64,000 nucleotides of DNA, taken from Acidobacteriaceae bacterium (GTDB lineage Bacteria > Acidobacteriota > Terriglobia > Terriglobales > Acidobacteriaceae). The DNA is taken from the NCBI GenBank assembly GCA_003156805.1, contig PMHV01000034.1, positions 103,785 through 167,784 on the forward strand, written 5' to 3'. The notes under the pieces are model-generated. The model was not told the DNA's origin. It searched no databases and worked only from the letters and a program-made list of their open reading frames with translations. Of this stretch, positions 53,827 to 62,159 are shown piece after piece. A program made the position numbers and the translations under genes. Position 1 is the stretch's first letter. The number at the start of each line of letters is the position of its first letter.

Positions 53827-56232
53827 TTATTCAACGGTGACGCTATTTTCGGTGCCTTCCCAGCGGTTCTCCTGCGGCCAGTAGAAGGTGAAGACGACCC
53901 GAGTCCCCGGCGGCAACGAGGCGGTCGGCAGGTCCAGGGTGTAGGTTCCAAGGCCAGTGTCGCGAGTGTTGGTATCTTGCGAAGTCTTCCACTCGTCGAG
54001 CGTCCAGCGCACCAGCGCGGGCAATAACAGCACCAGGCGCAGCTTCTTGTTGCGCGGCACCGAGCGCGTTTTGTTGTTGAATCTCCAGCCGAAGACCTGG
54101 CGAACAGGTTTATCGATCAAATAACGTTGTACGGTCTGCGGAGGCTGGTCAAAAATCCTGCCGTCGCGCAGCGAGCGGCGCAGCTTTACGTACTCGGAAT
54201 GAGCCCACACCAGAGGACAGGCCGACCCCGACGGCTTGCCGCGAAAGAGCTCGAGCGCGGGAATATCGGCGGCGTCCCAAACCTGTTCAGGAAGCAAATG
54301 GCTGTGGCCGCTGGTGGAGTTTTCCATTACGCTGAGCAGCATTTCGGCCTGGTCGCGGTGGCCGGCAGCCAGTTCATAGTGAGCCCGTTCTCCGGCAAGC
54401 AAAGGCCATGCTCGGCCGATGCCGGTGCCGTCGAAAGGCGAACCGTCGTTATGTTCGCCGTAGCCGTCGCCGTTGTAACGGTACCAGCACGGTCCCTGAG
54501 GCAGTTCCACGCGAAGCAGCGCGTCGATCACGCGAAGAGTATTCAGGATGCGTGGATCGTCTGGCGCCCGCAGGCCAAAACGAACCAGCGCAAGCGCGTC
54601 TGGGCTGATGATGTGGTAAGCGCGCTCCTGGCTTTCTCCCGGCGGCCGGTTCTTGATGGGGACGAATCCCTGGGTCGGCGAGGCGGCTGCATCTTCGGTC
54701 GGTGGCGCGATACGGACGTAATACCCCTCGACCGCAACTTGCTCGGCCAGATCACCGCCGGTGGCGTAAATCCAGCGCTCGATATTGTCGTTCCAGGCGT
54801 CGGCGGTATCCCGCAAAGTCGAAGCCGCGTCGCTATGGCCGGTCAGTTCGGCGATGTCGGCTGCCGCCAGCAGCGCGGCGATCTCCGCGGCCAGCGTGAA
54901 CGGAGAGTAGCCCGCATCTTCCTCCCAGCGATCCTGCTGCGTGACCGGGCCGTTGCGCAGAATAAAACTGGCGGCCTGCCGCACCATGGGCCACCAGCGC
55001 TGAAGATTGCCCAACGACTTCGGAGCTTCCCGGCGCAGCAGGTCGAGCAGCAGGATGGGGAATGCGGTTTCGTCCATCTGGACGCCGCTCCAGTAAGGCC
55101 GGCCGTCGAGCCAGAGATTCTGCGCCCAATTGCCCGCCGCTTCCTGAGTGGCCTCAAGATAGCGCAGCACGCGAGCCGCATCGCTGGTCGCCCCCGCGGC
55201 CAGCAGTGCGCCCGCGCTTTCCACCAGGTCGCGCGGCCAGATCAAGTGATAGCCGCCGAGATCCTCATCGCCTTTATTGAATCCCCAAGGAATCGAAAGA
55301 CTGGCAATAATGCCGCCGAGGAAATCCTTCGACTCATGAGTGCGCACTACTGCCATTGAAGCGCGATACAGATCGGTGGGGCGCTGAGGCTCGTCCAGCG
55401 CAAGCAAGGTTTCCTGCCACTTCTTCCATTGCTCCCGGTAGTGCTCGCGTACCTGTGTGTAGTCTTCGAATAAGCTGGAGCGGGCCTGTTGTCCCGCTTC
55501 GCTCCATATCGCTCCGAAGCCGAGCGCCAGCACAAATTCGCCGTTGCAGGCGGCGAGGTCGATCTCTCCAGTGCATGCGATGTTGCCGTTTTCTGCGCGC
55601 GTGTATTCCCAGTGCATCTGAAAATGCCGGGAAAGATCCTGCCAGCCGTCGGACGCCCCGACGAATCCGAACGACATCTTTTTCCACGGGGCCGAACAAG
55701 CCAGAGCGAGTGCGGCGCCATCGCGATCGGCGAAGAACATCGGCACGCCTTTGTAGTCGCCCACCCAGCCGGTGTTGCCATTGCCGCAGTTGGCCAGATG
55801 GGGCGAGAGCAAGGCGTAGAGATGATAGTCAGCGAGTCCGCCCTGCAGCGGCTCGAAACGAATCTTCTGCAGCACCACATTGCGATAAGGGTCGGTGAGG
55901 ATTTCCTTGTGAATGCGGTAGCGGCCGCTGTTGCAAGTATTCGTGAGTTCGTAGCCAGGGACGCCCGGTTCAAAGGGTTGGTTCTCGAAAGAGCAGTGGC
56001 GTTTTTCCTCGGAGAAGAATTCGCGGGCGTCGGTGACGATCAGGCCGAGGTCCCGGGTGCAGGCTTGATCGACGCGAGGGAAGTACACTTCATTCAGAAT
56101 GCCGTGGCTGATGGTGAACCAGACTTTGCTGTGCCGGTTCAACGCCGTGCCTGCGCCGGTTTTGGCACTGGACGTCCAGCGGGGAGGAATCCCAGGCCAG
56201 CCCGGAGCATAGCGCGTAGCAGAATCACTCAT
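53827..56232 (-). CDS. Glycoside hydrolase family 15 glucoamylase-like protein
   Basis: 801 residues from ATG 56232; the extra 102 codons back to 56538 are basic and lie over the upstream divergent gene. The N-terminal domain (about 5-290) is a beta sandwich typical of bacterial glucoamylases: SKVWFTISHGILNEVYFPR. The (alpha/alpha)6 barrel begins with NKGDEDLGGYHLIWPRDLVE (WPRD at 332-335, substrate site) and continues with GFVPIKNRPPGESQ. The catalytic-base region LLPEQVWD lies further on. It releases glucose from the non-reducing ends of alpha-glucans. No signal peptide is visible, so a cytosolic role in storage-glycan or trehalose use is likely. Divergent from the TPR protein gene. Confidence 0.92.
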   Translation of the reverse strand: MSDSATRYAPGWPGIPPRWTSSAKTGAGTALNRHSKVWFTISHGILNEVYFPRVDQACTRDLGLIVTDAREFFSEEKRHCSFENQPFEPGVPGYELTNTCNSGRYRIHKEILTDPYRNVVLQKIRFEPLQGGLADYHLYALLSPHLANCGNGNTGWVGDYKGVPMFFADRDGAALALACSAPWKKMSFGFVGASDGWQDLSRHFQMHWEYTRAENGNIACTGEIDLAACNGEFVLALGFGAIWSEAGQQARSSLFEDYTQVREHYREQWKKWQETLLALDEPQRPTDLYRASMAVVRTHESKDFLGGIIASLSIPWGFNKGDEDLGGYHLIWPRDLVESAGALLAAGATSDAARVLRYLEATQEAAGNWAQNLWLDGRPYWSGVQMDETAFPILLLDLLRREAPKSLGNLQRWWPMVRQAASFILRNGPVTQQDRWEEDAGYSPFTLAAEIAALLAAADIAELTGHSDAASTLRDTADAWNDNIERWIYATGGDLAEQVAVEGYYVRIAPPTEDAAASPTQGFVPIKNRPPGESQERAYHIISPDALALVRFGLRAPDDPRILNTLRVIDALLRVELPQGPCWYRYNGDGYGEHNDGSPFDGTGIGRAWPLLAGERAHYELAAGHRDQAEMLLSVMENSTSGHSHLLPEQVWDAADIPALELFRGKPSGSACPLVWAHSEYVKLRRSLRDGRIFDQPPQTVQRYLIDKPVRQVFGWRFNNKTRSVPRNKKLRLVLLLPALVRWTLDEWKTSQDTNTRDTGLGTYTLDLPTASLPPGTRVVFTFYWPQENRWEGTENSVTVE

Positions 56233-56331
56233 GAAGGTACTGTCCTTGGCCTGGGTTTTGGCATCAAAGGCGAGAACGAGATTGCGGCAGGGCGCAGATC
56301 GAAGATAATAGGCCGGAGCAAGCGTGGGAGC

Positions 56332-57207
56332 ATGGCGGGTTCTATCAAAACATCTGATGCGCGAAGGTGGAAGATAGTCGCAGCCTTGTGCATGGTTGTG
56401 GCAGCGTCCTCCGCGGATGGCGCCGCTGCGGCGGCCGGTTTGAGCGCTGGCACGCCCCTCGACCACGGCTTCCTGAGTCTCTACAACCTCGATTTCACCG
56501 GCGCGCAGAAGGATTTTGCCGCCTGGGAAACGCAACATCCAGACGATCCCATGGGGCCGGTGAGCGAAGCCGCAGCGTATCTGTTTTCAGAGTTCAACCG
56601 CTTGGGCGTGCTCGAAGCGCAATTCTTCGAGAACGACGAGGCCTTCGCGGGTCGTTCCAAGCTCAGTCCCGACCCAAACATCCGCGATCATTTTCAAGCC
56701 GCGCTGAGCCGTGCGGAAGCCCTGGCCCGCGCCCGGCTGGCCAAAGACGCCAGGAACCCGGATGCTCTGTTCGCGATGACGCTCTCCTCCGGCTTGCAGG
56801 CGGATTACGCGGCACTGATCGAGAAACGTAACTTGGCTTCTCTGCATTATGCGAAAGAAGCTTCGGTTTGGGCGCAGCAATTGCTTGCGGTTTCGCCCGA
56901 TCGTTCTGATGCCCTGCTGGCCACCGGATTCAGCAAGTACATCATCGGCAGCATGTCCGCTCCGGTGCGCTGGATACTACGGATGGGAGGGCTCCCCGGC
57001 GACAAACAGGCTGGCGTCGCCGATTTGCAGCTGACCGCGCAGAACGGGCATTATCTGGCCCCGTTCGCACGCATCCTCTTGGCCATTGCCTATGTGCGCG
57101 ATAAAGACAAGCCCAAAGCGCTGGAACTGCTCGGCGGCCTGCGCGCGGAGTTTCCGGGCAACTCCCTGTTTCCGCGGGAGATGGCGCGACTACAGGCGGC
57201 TCATTAG
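56332..57207 (+). CDS. Secreted TPR-like repeat protein
   Basis: 291 residues from ATG 56332 with GGGAG as ribosome site; the longer frame to 55489 covers the glucoamylase gene in the opposite direction and is rejected. N-terminal signal: WKIVAALCMVVAASSADG. The mature chain is made of helical pairs like TPR units: HGFLSLYNLDFTGAQKDFAA, EALARARLAKDARNPDALFA, WAQQLLAVSPDRSDALLATG and KPKALELLGGLRAEFPGNSL. A basic loop sits near 210-225. It may serve as a periplasmic scaffold. Divergent from the glucoamylase by 99 bases. Confidence 0.8.
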   Translation: MAGSIKTSDARRWKIVAALCMVVAASSADGAAAAAGLSAGTPLDHGFLSLYNLDFTGAQKDFAAWETQHPDDPMGPVSEAAAYLFSEFNRLGVLEAQFFENDEAFAGRSKLSPDPNIRDHFQAALSRAEALARARLAKDARNPDALFAMTLSSGLQADYAALIEKRNLASLHYAKEASVWAQQLLAVSPDRSDALLATGFSKYIIGSMSAPVRWILRMGGLPGDKQAGVADLQLTAQNGHYLAPFARILLAIAYVRDKDKPKALELLGGLRAEFPGNSLFPREMARLQAAH

Positions 57208-57262
57208 GAAGGTTATTCAGGAAGATTCTTCGCCTGCAAATGTCTGAGTTACCCGACCCGAT

Positions 57263-57784
57263 TCACAGCGGCCGCAGCTTGTCAGAGGTTCCACCGACTA
57301 CCATGGGCAGAGCGCTTTTCGTTTTCTTCCGCCCGGCCCGTTTGCCCTTCGCCCCCGAACGCGGTCCGGTTTCGGAAATCAAATCGGCCAGCGTGGTGTT
57401 TTCGAGAATGCCGGCCGCCGCATCGCGCACGTCCAGAAACACCTGATAGAGCACGCGATGAGGCAGATCGCGGTCAATCAGGACCCGCAACTGTTCGGCG
57501 TCGCCGAAGGGTGCAAGGGGGCCGTCTATCAAGCGAATGATTTCGCTCAGCGCAATGTCTTCAGGCTCGCGCCGCAGTTGATACCCGCCTTTGGCCCCGC
57601 GCGCGCTCTCTACGATGCGGGCGTTCTTCAGTTCCAGTAGAATCAGTTCGAGAAACTTCTCGGGAAGATCTTCTTCGTGGGCGATTTCGCGGATCTTAAT
57701 CGCGCCCTGATGGTGGCGGCGGGCCAGCGTCATCAAGGCTTGCAGAGCGTAGAGCCCCTTTTGCGAGATTCTCATGGGGATCAT
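57263..57784 (-). CDS. Rrf2-family transcription regulator without cysteine ligands
   Basis: 173 residues, start ATG 57784 or the fourth codon ATG 57775. The N-terminal winged helix reads MRISQKGLYALQALMTLARR, KIREIAHEEDLPEKFLELIL and ARGAKGGYQLRREPEDIALS, hallmarks of Rrf2. The usual three cysteines of the iron-sulfur cluster (IscR/NsrR) are absent, so it is of the CymR type or a different ligand sensor. The last 30 residues are Lys/Arg-rich. It is divergent from pstS by about 260 bases; a role in phosphate control is not indicated by sequence. Confidence 0.85.
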   Translation of the reverse strand: MIPMRISQKGLYALQALMTLARRHHQGAIKIREIAHEEDLPEKFLELILLELKNARIVESARGAKGGYQLRREPEDIALSEIIRLIDGPLAPFGDAEQLRVLIDRDLPHRVLYQVFLDVRDAAAGILENTTLADLISETGPRSGAKGKRAGRKKTKSALPMVVGGTSDKLRPL

Positions 57785-57981
57785 TATGGCACGGATTCAG
57801 TATCTGTTCCGGCGATCGGTACCGGGCCAATTCCGCCGAATTAGTCCACTGCCCGGCGGTTCGAAATGTTTACGGTGAAGAAAATCAGCCCATATCCAAA
57901 AGCAAGCCGCGTCGATTGCTTCAACATTCCACGGCGAGGCGAGCAGAATTGCAGGCGGCCATTCACGAGAAATTTACCCAT

Positions 57982-57999
57982 CTGTAACCGTCCTTTAAC
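57982..57999 (+). promoter_or_regulatory. Pho box upstream of pstS
   Basis: CTGTAAC (57982-57988) and CTTTAAC (57993-57999) are separated by four bases, giving the 11-base period of PhoB sites (consensus CTGTCAT-4-CTGTCAT). A -10-like GATAGAA (58008-58014) lies about nine bases downstream, as expected if the box replaces the -35. The pstS start is 48 bases further on. This indicates phosphate-starvation control. Confidence 0.6.
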
Positions 58000-58046
58000 A
58001 CTGCACCGATAGAACGTGGACATCTATCCCAAGGAGGATTCATCGA

Positions 58047-59054
58047 GTGATCCGCCGAATCGCGCTGCTTCTCTGGTGTGCCCTGTCGGTGTCGCCGGCA
58101 TGGGGGCAAACAACCTTGAATGGAGCCGGCGCCACGTTTCCCTATCCCATCTATTCCAAGTGGTTTAGCGAATACCACAAGCTGCACCCGGACGTTCAGA
58201 TCAATTACCAGAGTATCGGCAGCGGCGGCGGAATCCGCCAGGTGATCGAGGGCACAGTCGACTTCGGCGCCAGCGACGTGCCTATGACCGACGCGCAGCT
58301 CAAAGAAGCCAAGGTGAACATCTTCAATATTCCGACTGTGCTCGGCGCCGATGTGCCCGCCTACAACATTCCCGGCGTGAATGGCGATGTGAAATTTACT
58401 CCCGAAGCGTTGGCCGGCATCTTCCTGGGCAGGATTACGAAATGGACCGACAAGGCCATTACCGAAGCCAATCCGGGCGTTAAATTCCCCGACGAGAACA
58501 TCATCGTGGTGCATCGCTCCGATGGCAGTGGAACCAGCTTCATTTGGACTGACTTTCTCTCCAAGGTGAGCAGCGACTGGAAAAACCAGGTGGGAAGTGG
58601 CCCGTCGGTGAAATGGCCGATCGGACTGGGTGGAAAAGGCAATGAGGGTGTGGCTGGCTCGATTCGCCAGTTGAAGGGATCGATCGGCTATGTCGAATTG
58701 ATCTATGCCGCGCAGAACAACATTACTTACGGCAGCGTGAAGAACTCAGCGGGGAACTTCGTCAAAGCCTCATTGCAAGGGGTGACCGCGGCAGCCGCGT
58801 CGGCCCCCAAGATGCCGGCGGACTTCCGCGTTTCCATCACCGACCCTCCGGGAAAAGATTCGTATCCCATCTCCAGCTTCACTTGGTTATTGATTCCGGC
58901 TCAGTCGAAAGACGCGGCGAAAGGCAAAATTCTCTCCGACTTCCTCAACTGGATGGTTACCGACGGCCAGACGATGACCGGAGCTTTAAGCTATGCGTCC
59001 TTGCCAGACAACGTCGCTCAGAAAGTGAAAGAGACAATAAGGCAGGTGCGCTGA
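58047..59054 (+). CDS. pstS: Phosphate ABC transporter substrate-binding protein PstS
   Basis: 335 residues from GTG 58047, behind AAGGAGG at a spacing of nine. Signal peptide: IALLLWCALSVSPAWG. The mature protein has the PstS family core: NGAGATFPYPIYSKWFSEYH, QSIGSGGGIRQVIEGTVDFG (the phosphate-binding loop), ASDVPMTDAQL and VHRSDGSGTSFIWTDFLSKV. A C-terminal region (KDAAKGKILSDFLNWMVTDG) completes it. It binds inorganic phosphate in the periplasm. The pstCAB permease genes are not next to it; instead ppk1 follows after 408 bases. The Pho box upstream indicates PhoB/PhoR regulation. Confidence 0.93.
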   Translation: MIRRIALLLWCALSVSPAWGQTTLNGAGATFPYPIYSKWFSEYHKLHPDVQINYQSIGSGGGIRQVIEGTVDFGASDVPMTDAQLKEAKVNIFNIPTVLGADVPAYNIPGVNGDVKFTPEALAGIFLGRITKWTDKAITEANPGVKFPDENIIVVHRSDGSGTSFIWTDFLSKVSSDWKNQVGSGPSVKWPIGLGGKGNEGVAGSIRQLKGSIGYVELIYAAQNNITYGSVKNSAGNFVKASLQGVTAAAASAPKMPADFRVSITDPPGKDSYPISSFTWLLIPAQSKDAAKGKILSDFLNWMVTDGQTMTGALSYASLPDNVAQKVKETIRQVR

Positions 59055-59462
59055 ATTCAGGGTATGCACCTTGGCACAAGCAGCCCGGTTGATTGGAATG
59101 GCTCGGAACGGCTCGAAGCACTTAGGAAGGCGCCTAAAAAGAGAGGATAAACGGAACCCAGATGTAAAACGGAGCCGGGATGCAAAACGGAGCCGGGATG
59201 TAAGCTGTGTTCGGTGTTGCTTTTGGGGGACGTTGGCGGCTCAAATCGGCACGCTACCGAGGCCAGAGACAACATAAACTCAGTTAAGTTACGTTGATCT
59301 CCAGGTGCAGAATACTGGAAACTGGCGGTGTGCCTCGCTTGATTCTGCGCCATCCACACCCGGCGAGCGGATGCTTTATACTTAGGTGCTCGTAATTGAG
59401 CGGCCTATACCCATCGGTGAAGCAAAACTCGCAGGAATGAACGCGTAGTTACCCCTCGCATC
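59055..59462. other. Intergenic region between pstS and ppk1
   Basis: 408 bases with no gene. It contains a two-and-a-half-copy 18-base tandem repeat at 59161-59203. A minus-strand 100-codon frame at 59057-59359 reads through the repeat (LHPGS units) but lacks a ribosome site and is not called. No second Pho box was recognised. Confidence 0.5.
59161..59203. repeat. 18-bp tandem repeat upstream of ppk1
   Basis: GATGTAAAACGGAGCCGG (59161-59178) and GATGCAAAACGGAGCCGG (59179-59196) are followed by GATGTAA (59197-59203); a weaker partial copy precedes them. The array lies 260 bases before the ppk1 start. Purpose unknown. Confidence 0.7.
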
Positions 59463-61622
59463 ATGGCATCCATTTCGCTGGAAAAACCTGAGCTTTACCT
59501 CAACCGCGACACTTCGTGGCTCGCGTTTAACCGGCGTGTGCTCGAAGAGGCTGAAGATGAGGGTAATCCGCTGCTGGAGCGGCTCAAGTTTCTCGCCATT
59601 TCGGCCAACAATCTGGATGAGTTCTTCGAGATTCGGGTCGCCTCCATGGTTCAGCAGATCGAAGACGGCTATAACGAAGCCGGCCCCGATGGCCTGACGT
59701 TGCCAGAGCGGCGCGATGTGCTGGAGCGGCTGGCGCACGAGTTCGTGGACGATCAGTACGGTTGCTGGGCGCGTCTGCGGCCGGCATTGGGGGAGAAGGG
59801 AATTCGCGTGCTCGGCTTGCACGAACTGGATGCCGAGGCGCGGCGGTTCGTCGACCAGTACTGCGAGAAAGAACTCGATCCCCTGCTCACGCCGGTGACC
59901 GTGGATCCCACCCATCCCTTTCCGCGAGTGATCAACAAGGCTTTGTGCGTAGGTTTTCTCCTGCGCCGCCGGCGCCGGTCCGCGCTGACCTACACCGGCG
60001 TAGTGACCGTGCCCCGGGCGTTGCCCCGGCTGATTCGTCTGCCCTCGGAGGGCACGGCGGATTTTATTTTCCTCGCCGATCTGGTGGCCCATCATGCCGT
60101 GCGCATGTATCGCGGTTACGACATTGTTTCTTCCGCTCCTTTCCGGGTGACCCGCAACAGCAATCTCTACCTGGCGGAAGAAGAAGCGCGCAGCCTTCTG
60201 GAGTCGGTGCGCGCCGAGCTCCACAACCGGCGCAAGGGCGATGCGGTTCGCATGGAGATCGAAGCCGATGCCGACCCGGAGATCATCGAACGCCTGCGAA
60301 CCGTGTTCGAGCTCGATCCCTGGCAGGTTTTCCCCGTAAACGGCCCGGTGAACCTCTCCCGGTTGTTCAATATCTATGAGCAAACCCAGCGGCCAGACTT
60401 GAAATACCGTGCCTTTACCCCGCGCGAGCTGCGCCTGACGGCGAAATCCAGAGATTTTTTTGAGGAACTGCGGCGGCACGACATCCTGCTCCATCATCCT
60501 TTCGATTCCTACGATGCCGTCATCAACTTCATTGAGTCCGCGGCGGAAGATGACAACGTGCTTTCGATCAAACAGACGCTCTATCGCACCAACGAGCATT
60601 CGCTGATTGTGCCTTCGCTGATCGATGCAGCTTCGCGCAAAGAAGTGACCGCAGTGGTGGAGTTGAAGGCGCGCTTTGACGAAGCCCACAACATCCGCTG
60701 GGCCCGCGAGCTCGAAGATGCGGGCGTGCAGGTGTTCCACGGACTGGTCGGGTTGAAGACGCATTGCAAGCTTTCGCTGCTGGTGCGGCGCGATCCCGAT
60801 GGCGTGCCCCGCAGTTACGCGCACATCGGAACCGGCAACTACAACGCCACTACGGCTCGCATCTATACCGACCTCAGCCTGTTTACCGCGAATCCGGAAG
60901 TCACGCGCGCCGTGCATGACGTCTTCAGCTTCCTCACCGCCTATGCCGAGAACCCCAGCTACGAACCGCTGCTGGTGGCGCCGCTAGACCTGGCGGAAAA
61001 GTGCATCGCCCTCATCGACCGCGAAGCCGAACACGCGCGTCAAGGCCGGCCCGCGCGCATCATCGCCAAGATGAATGCTTTGCTCGATAAGAACGTGCTG
61101 CAGGCGTTGTATCGCGCGTCTCAGGCCGGCGTGGAGATTGACTTGATCGTCCGCGGAATTTGCGCGCTGCGTCCCGGCGTGCGTGGCGTAAGTGACCGCA
61201 TTCGCGTGCGCAGCATCGTAGGCCGTTTCCTCGAACACAGCCGCATCTATTATTTTTCCAATGGCGGCGACGAAGAAATCTACATCGGCAGCGCCGACTG
61301 GATGCCGCGCAATCTCTACGAGCGCGTCGAAGTCATGGTTCCGCTGCGCGACGAATTTCTGCGCCAGCGCGTGCGGCAGGAGATTCTCGACTCCTATCTC
61401 GCCGACAATCGTAAAGCCCGCGTGCTGCTCCGCGATGCCACCTATATCCCTGCCTGGCAGCCGGTGCGGGGCAAGCGCCATCGCAAGCCGCCCACCGGAG
61501 CCGCTGCCTTTAGCGCGCAGGATTATCTGATCGGCGTCGCCGAAGGCAAACAGCCGGCCGGGCTGATCGTCCCGCCGGCGCCGGCCGGGAAGCGCAAAAC
61601 TCCCGCGGGAAAGGAACGATAA
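59463..61622 (+). CDS. ppk1: Polyphosphate kinase 1
   Basis: 719 residues, start ATG 59463. The Ppk1 landmarks are all present: NRDTSWLAFNRRVLEEAEDE at the N-terminus, NNLDEFFEIRVASMVQQI, LSIKQTLYRTNEHSLIVP and FDEAHNIRWARELEDAGVQV. The autophosphorylated histidine is H434 in GLKTHCKL, and H592 lies in LEHSRIYYF, positions matching the E. coli enzyme within one residue. It makes polyphosphate from ATP reversibly. sixA follows six bases later, so the two are co-transcribed. pstS upstream and ppx downstream give a phosphate-storage block. Confidence 0.96.
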   Translation: MASISLEKPELYLNRDTSWLAFNRRVLEEAEDEGNPLLERLKFLAISANNLDEFFEIRVASMVQQIEDGYNEAGPDGLTLPERRDVLERLAHEFVDDQYGCWARLRPALGEKGIRVLGLHELDAEARRFVDQYCEKELDPLLTPVTVDPTHPFPRVINKALCVGFLLRRRRRSALTYTGVVTVPRALPRLIRLPSEGTADFIFLADLVAHHAVRMYRGYDIVSSAPFRVTRNSNLYLAEEEARSLLESVRAELHNRRKGDAVRMEIEADADPEIIERLRTVFELDPWQVFPVNGPVNLSRLFNIYEQTQRPDLKYRAFTPRELRLTAKSRDFFEELRRHDILLHHPFDSYDAVINFIESAAEDDNVLSIKQTLYRTNEHSLIVPSLIDAASRKEVTAVVELKARFDEAHNIRWARELEDAGVQVFHGLVGLKTHCKLSLLVRRDPDGVPRSYAHIGTGNYNATTARIYTDLSLFTANPEVTRAVHDVFSFLTAYAENPSYEPLLVAPLDLAEKCIALIDREAEHARQGRPARIIAKMNALLDKNVLQALYRASQAGVEIDLIVRGICALRPGVRGVSDRIRVRSIVGRFLEHSRIYYFSNGGDEEIYIGSADWMPRNLYERVEVMVPLRDEFLRQRVRQEILDSYLADNRKARVLLRDATYIPAWQPVRGKRHRKPPTGAAAFSAQDYLIGVAEGKQPAGLIVPPAPAGKRKTPAGKER

Positions 61623-61628
61623 TCCTCG

Positions 61629-62159
61629 ATGATCATTTATTTTCTGCGCCATGCCAGCGCGGGAGAGCATCTGGCCAATCCCAGGAAAGACGAAAAGCGC
61701 GCGCTCGACAAAGAGGGCATCGAGCAGTGCGGCTACGTCGGTCGCGCCCTGGCCGCAATGGACGTGCAGGTGGACTCAATCATCTCCAGCCCTCTGAAAC
61801 GCGCCATGCAGACCGCTTCCCTGGTCGGCAACGAAATGGGTTATGAGGGCAAGCTGCAAGTGGAAGCCGCGCTCCGGCCTGAGGCGACCATCGCCGATTT
61901 CCGCCGCCTGCTGGAGAAATGCGCGCGCCAGGAAGCCATTATGGTCGTCGGCCACAACCCCAACCTCAGCCAGTTCCTGGGCACGGTGGTCTGCGAATCC
62001 GGCTGCGAAGCTTCCCTGGATCTGAAAAAAGGCGCCGTGGCCCGCGTGGAGATGCGCCGCACGTCCGGCACCCTGCACTGGTGCCTGACTCCCAAACTCC
62101 TGCGCACTCTCTACGCCACAGCTGTCGAAAGTTCGCGTCCGAAGACCTCCCTGAAATAA
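61629..62159 (+). CDS. sixA: SixA-type phosphohistidine phosphatase
   Basis: 176 residues, start ATG 61629, six bases after ppk1. The histidine-phosphatase motif LRHASAGEH is at 6-14 with catalytic H8, and the second part is seen in SSPLKRAMQTASLVG and VVGHNPNLSQFL. SixA removes phosphate from histidine residues on phosphorelay proteins. In many bacteria sixA sits beside ppk1, and a link to polyphosphate control is possible. Its 3' end overlaps the 3' end of the convergent ppx gene by 49 bases (62111-62159). Confidence 0.9.
   Translation: MIIYFLRHASAGEHLANPRKDEKRALDKEGIEQCGYVGRALAAMDVQVDSIISSPLKRAMQTASLVGNEMGYEGKLQVEAALRPEATIADFRRLLEKCARQEAIMVVGHNPNLSQFLGTVVCESGCEASLDLKKGAVARVEMRRTSGTLHWCLTPKLLRTLYATAVESSRPKTSLK

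Noticed and set aside
59057..59359. 100-codon minus-strand frame with LHPGS repeats upstream of ppk1
   Set aside because: Created by the 18-bp tandem repeat; no ribosome site and no signal of selection on the frame.
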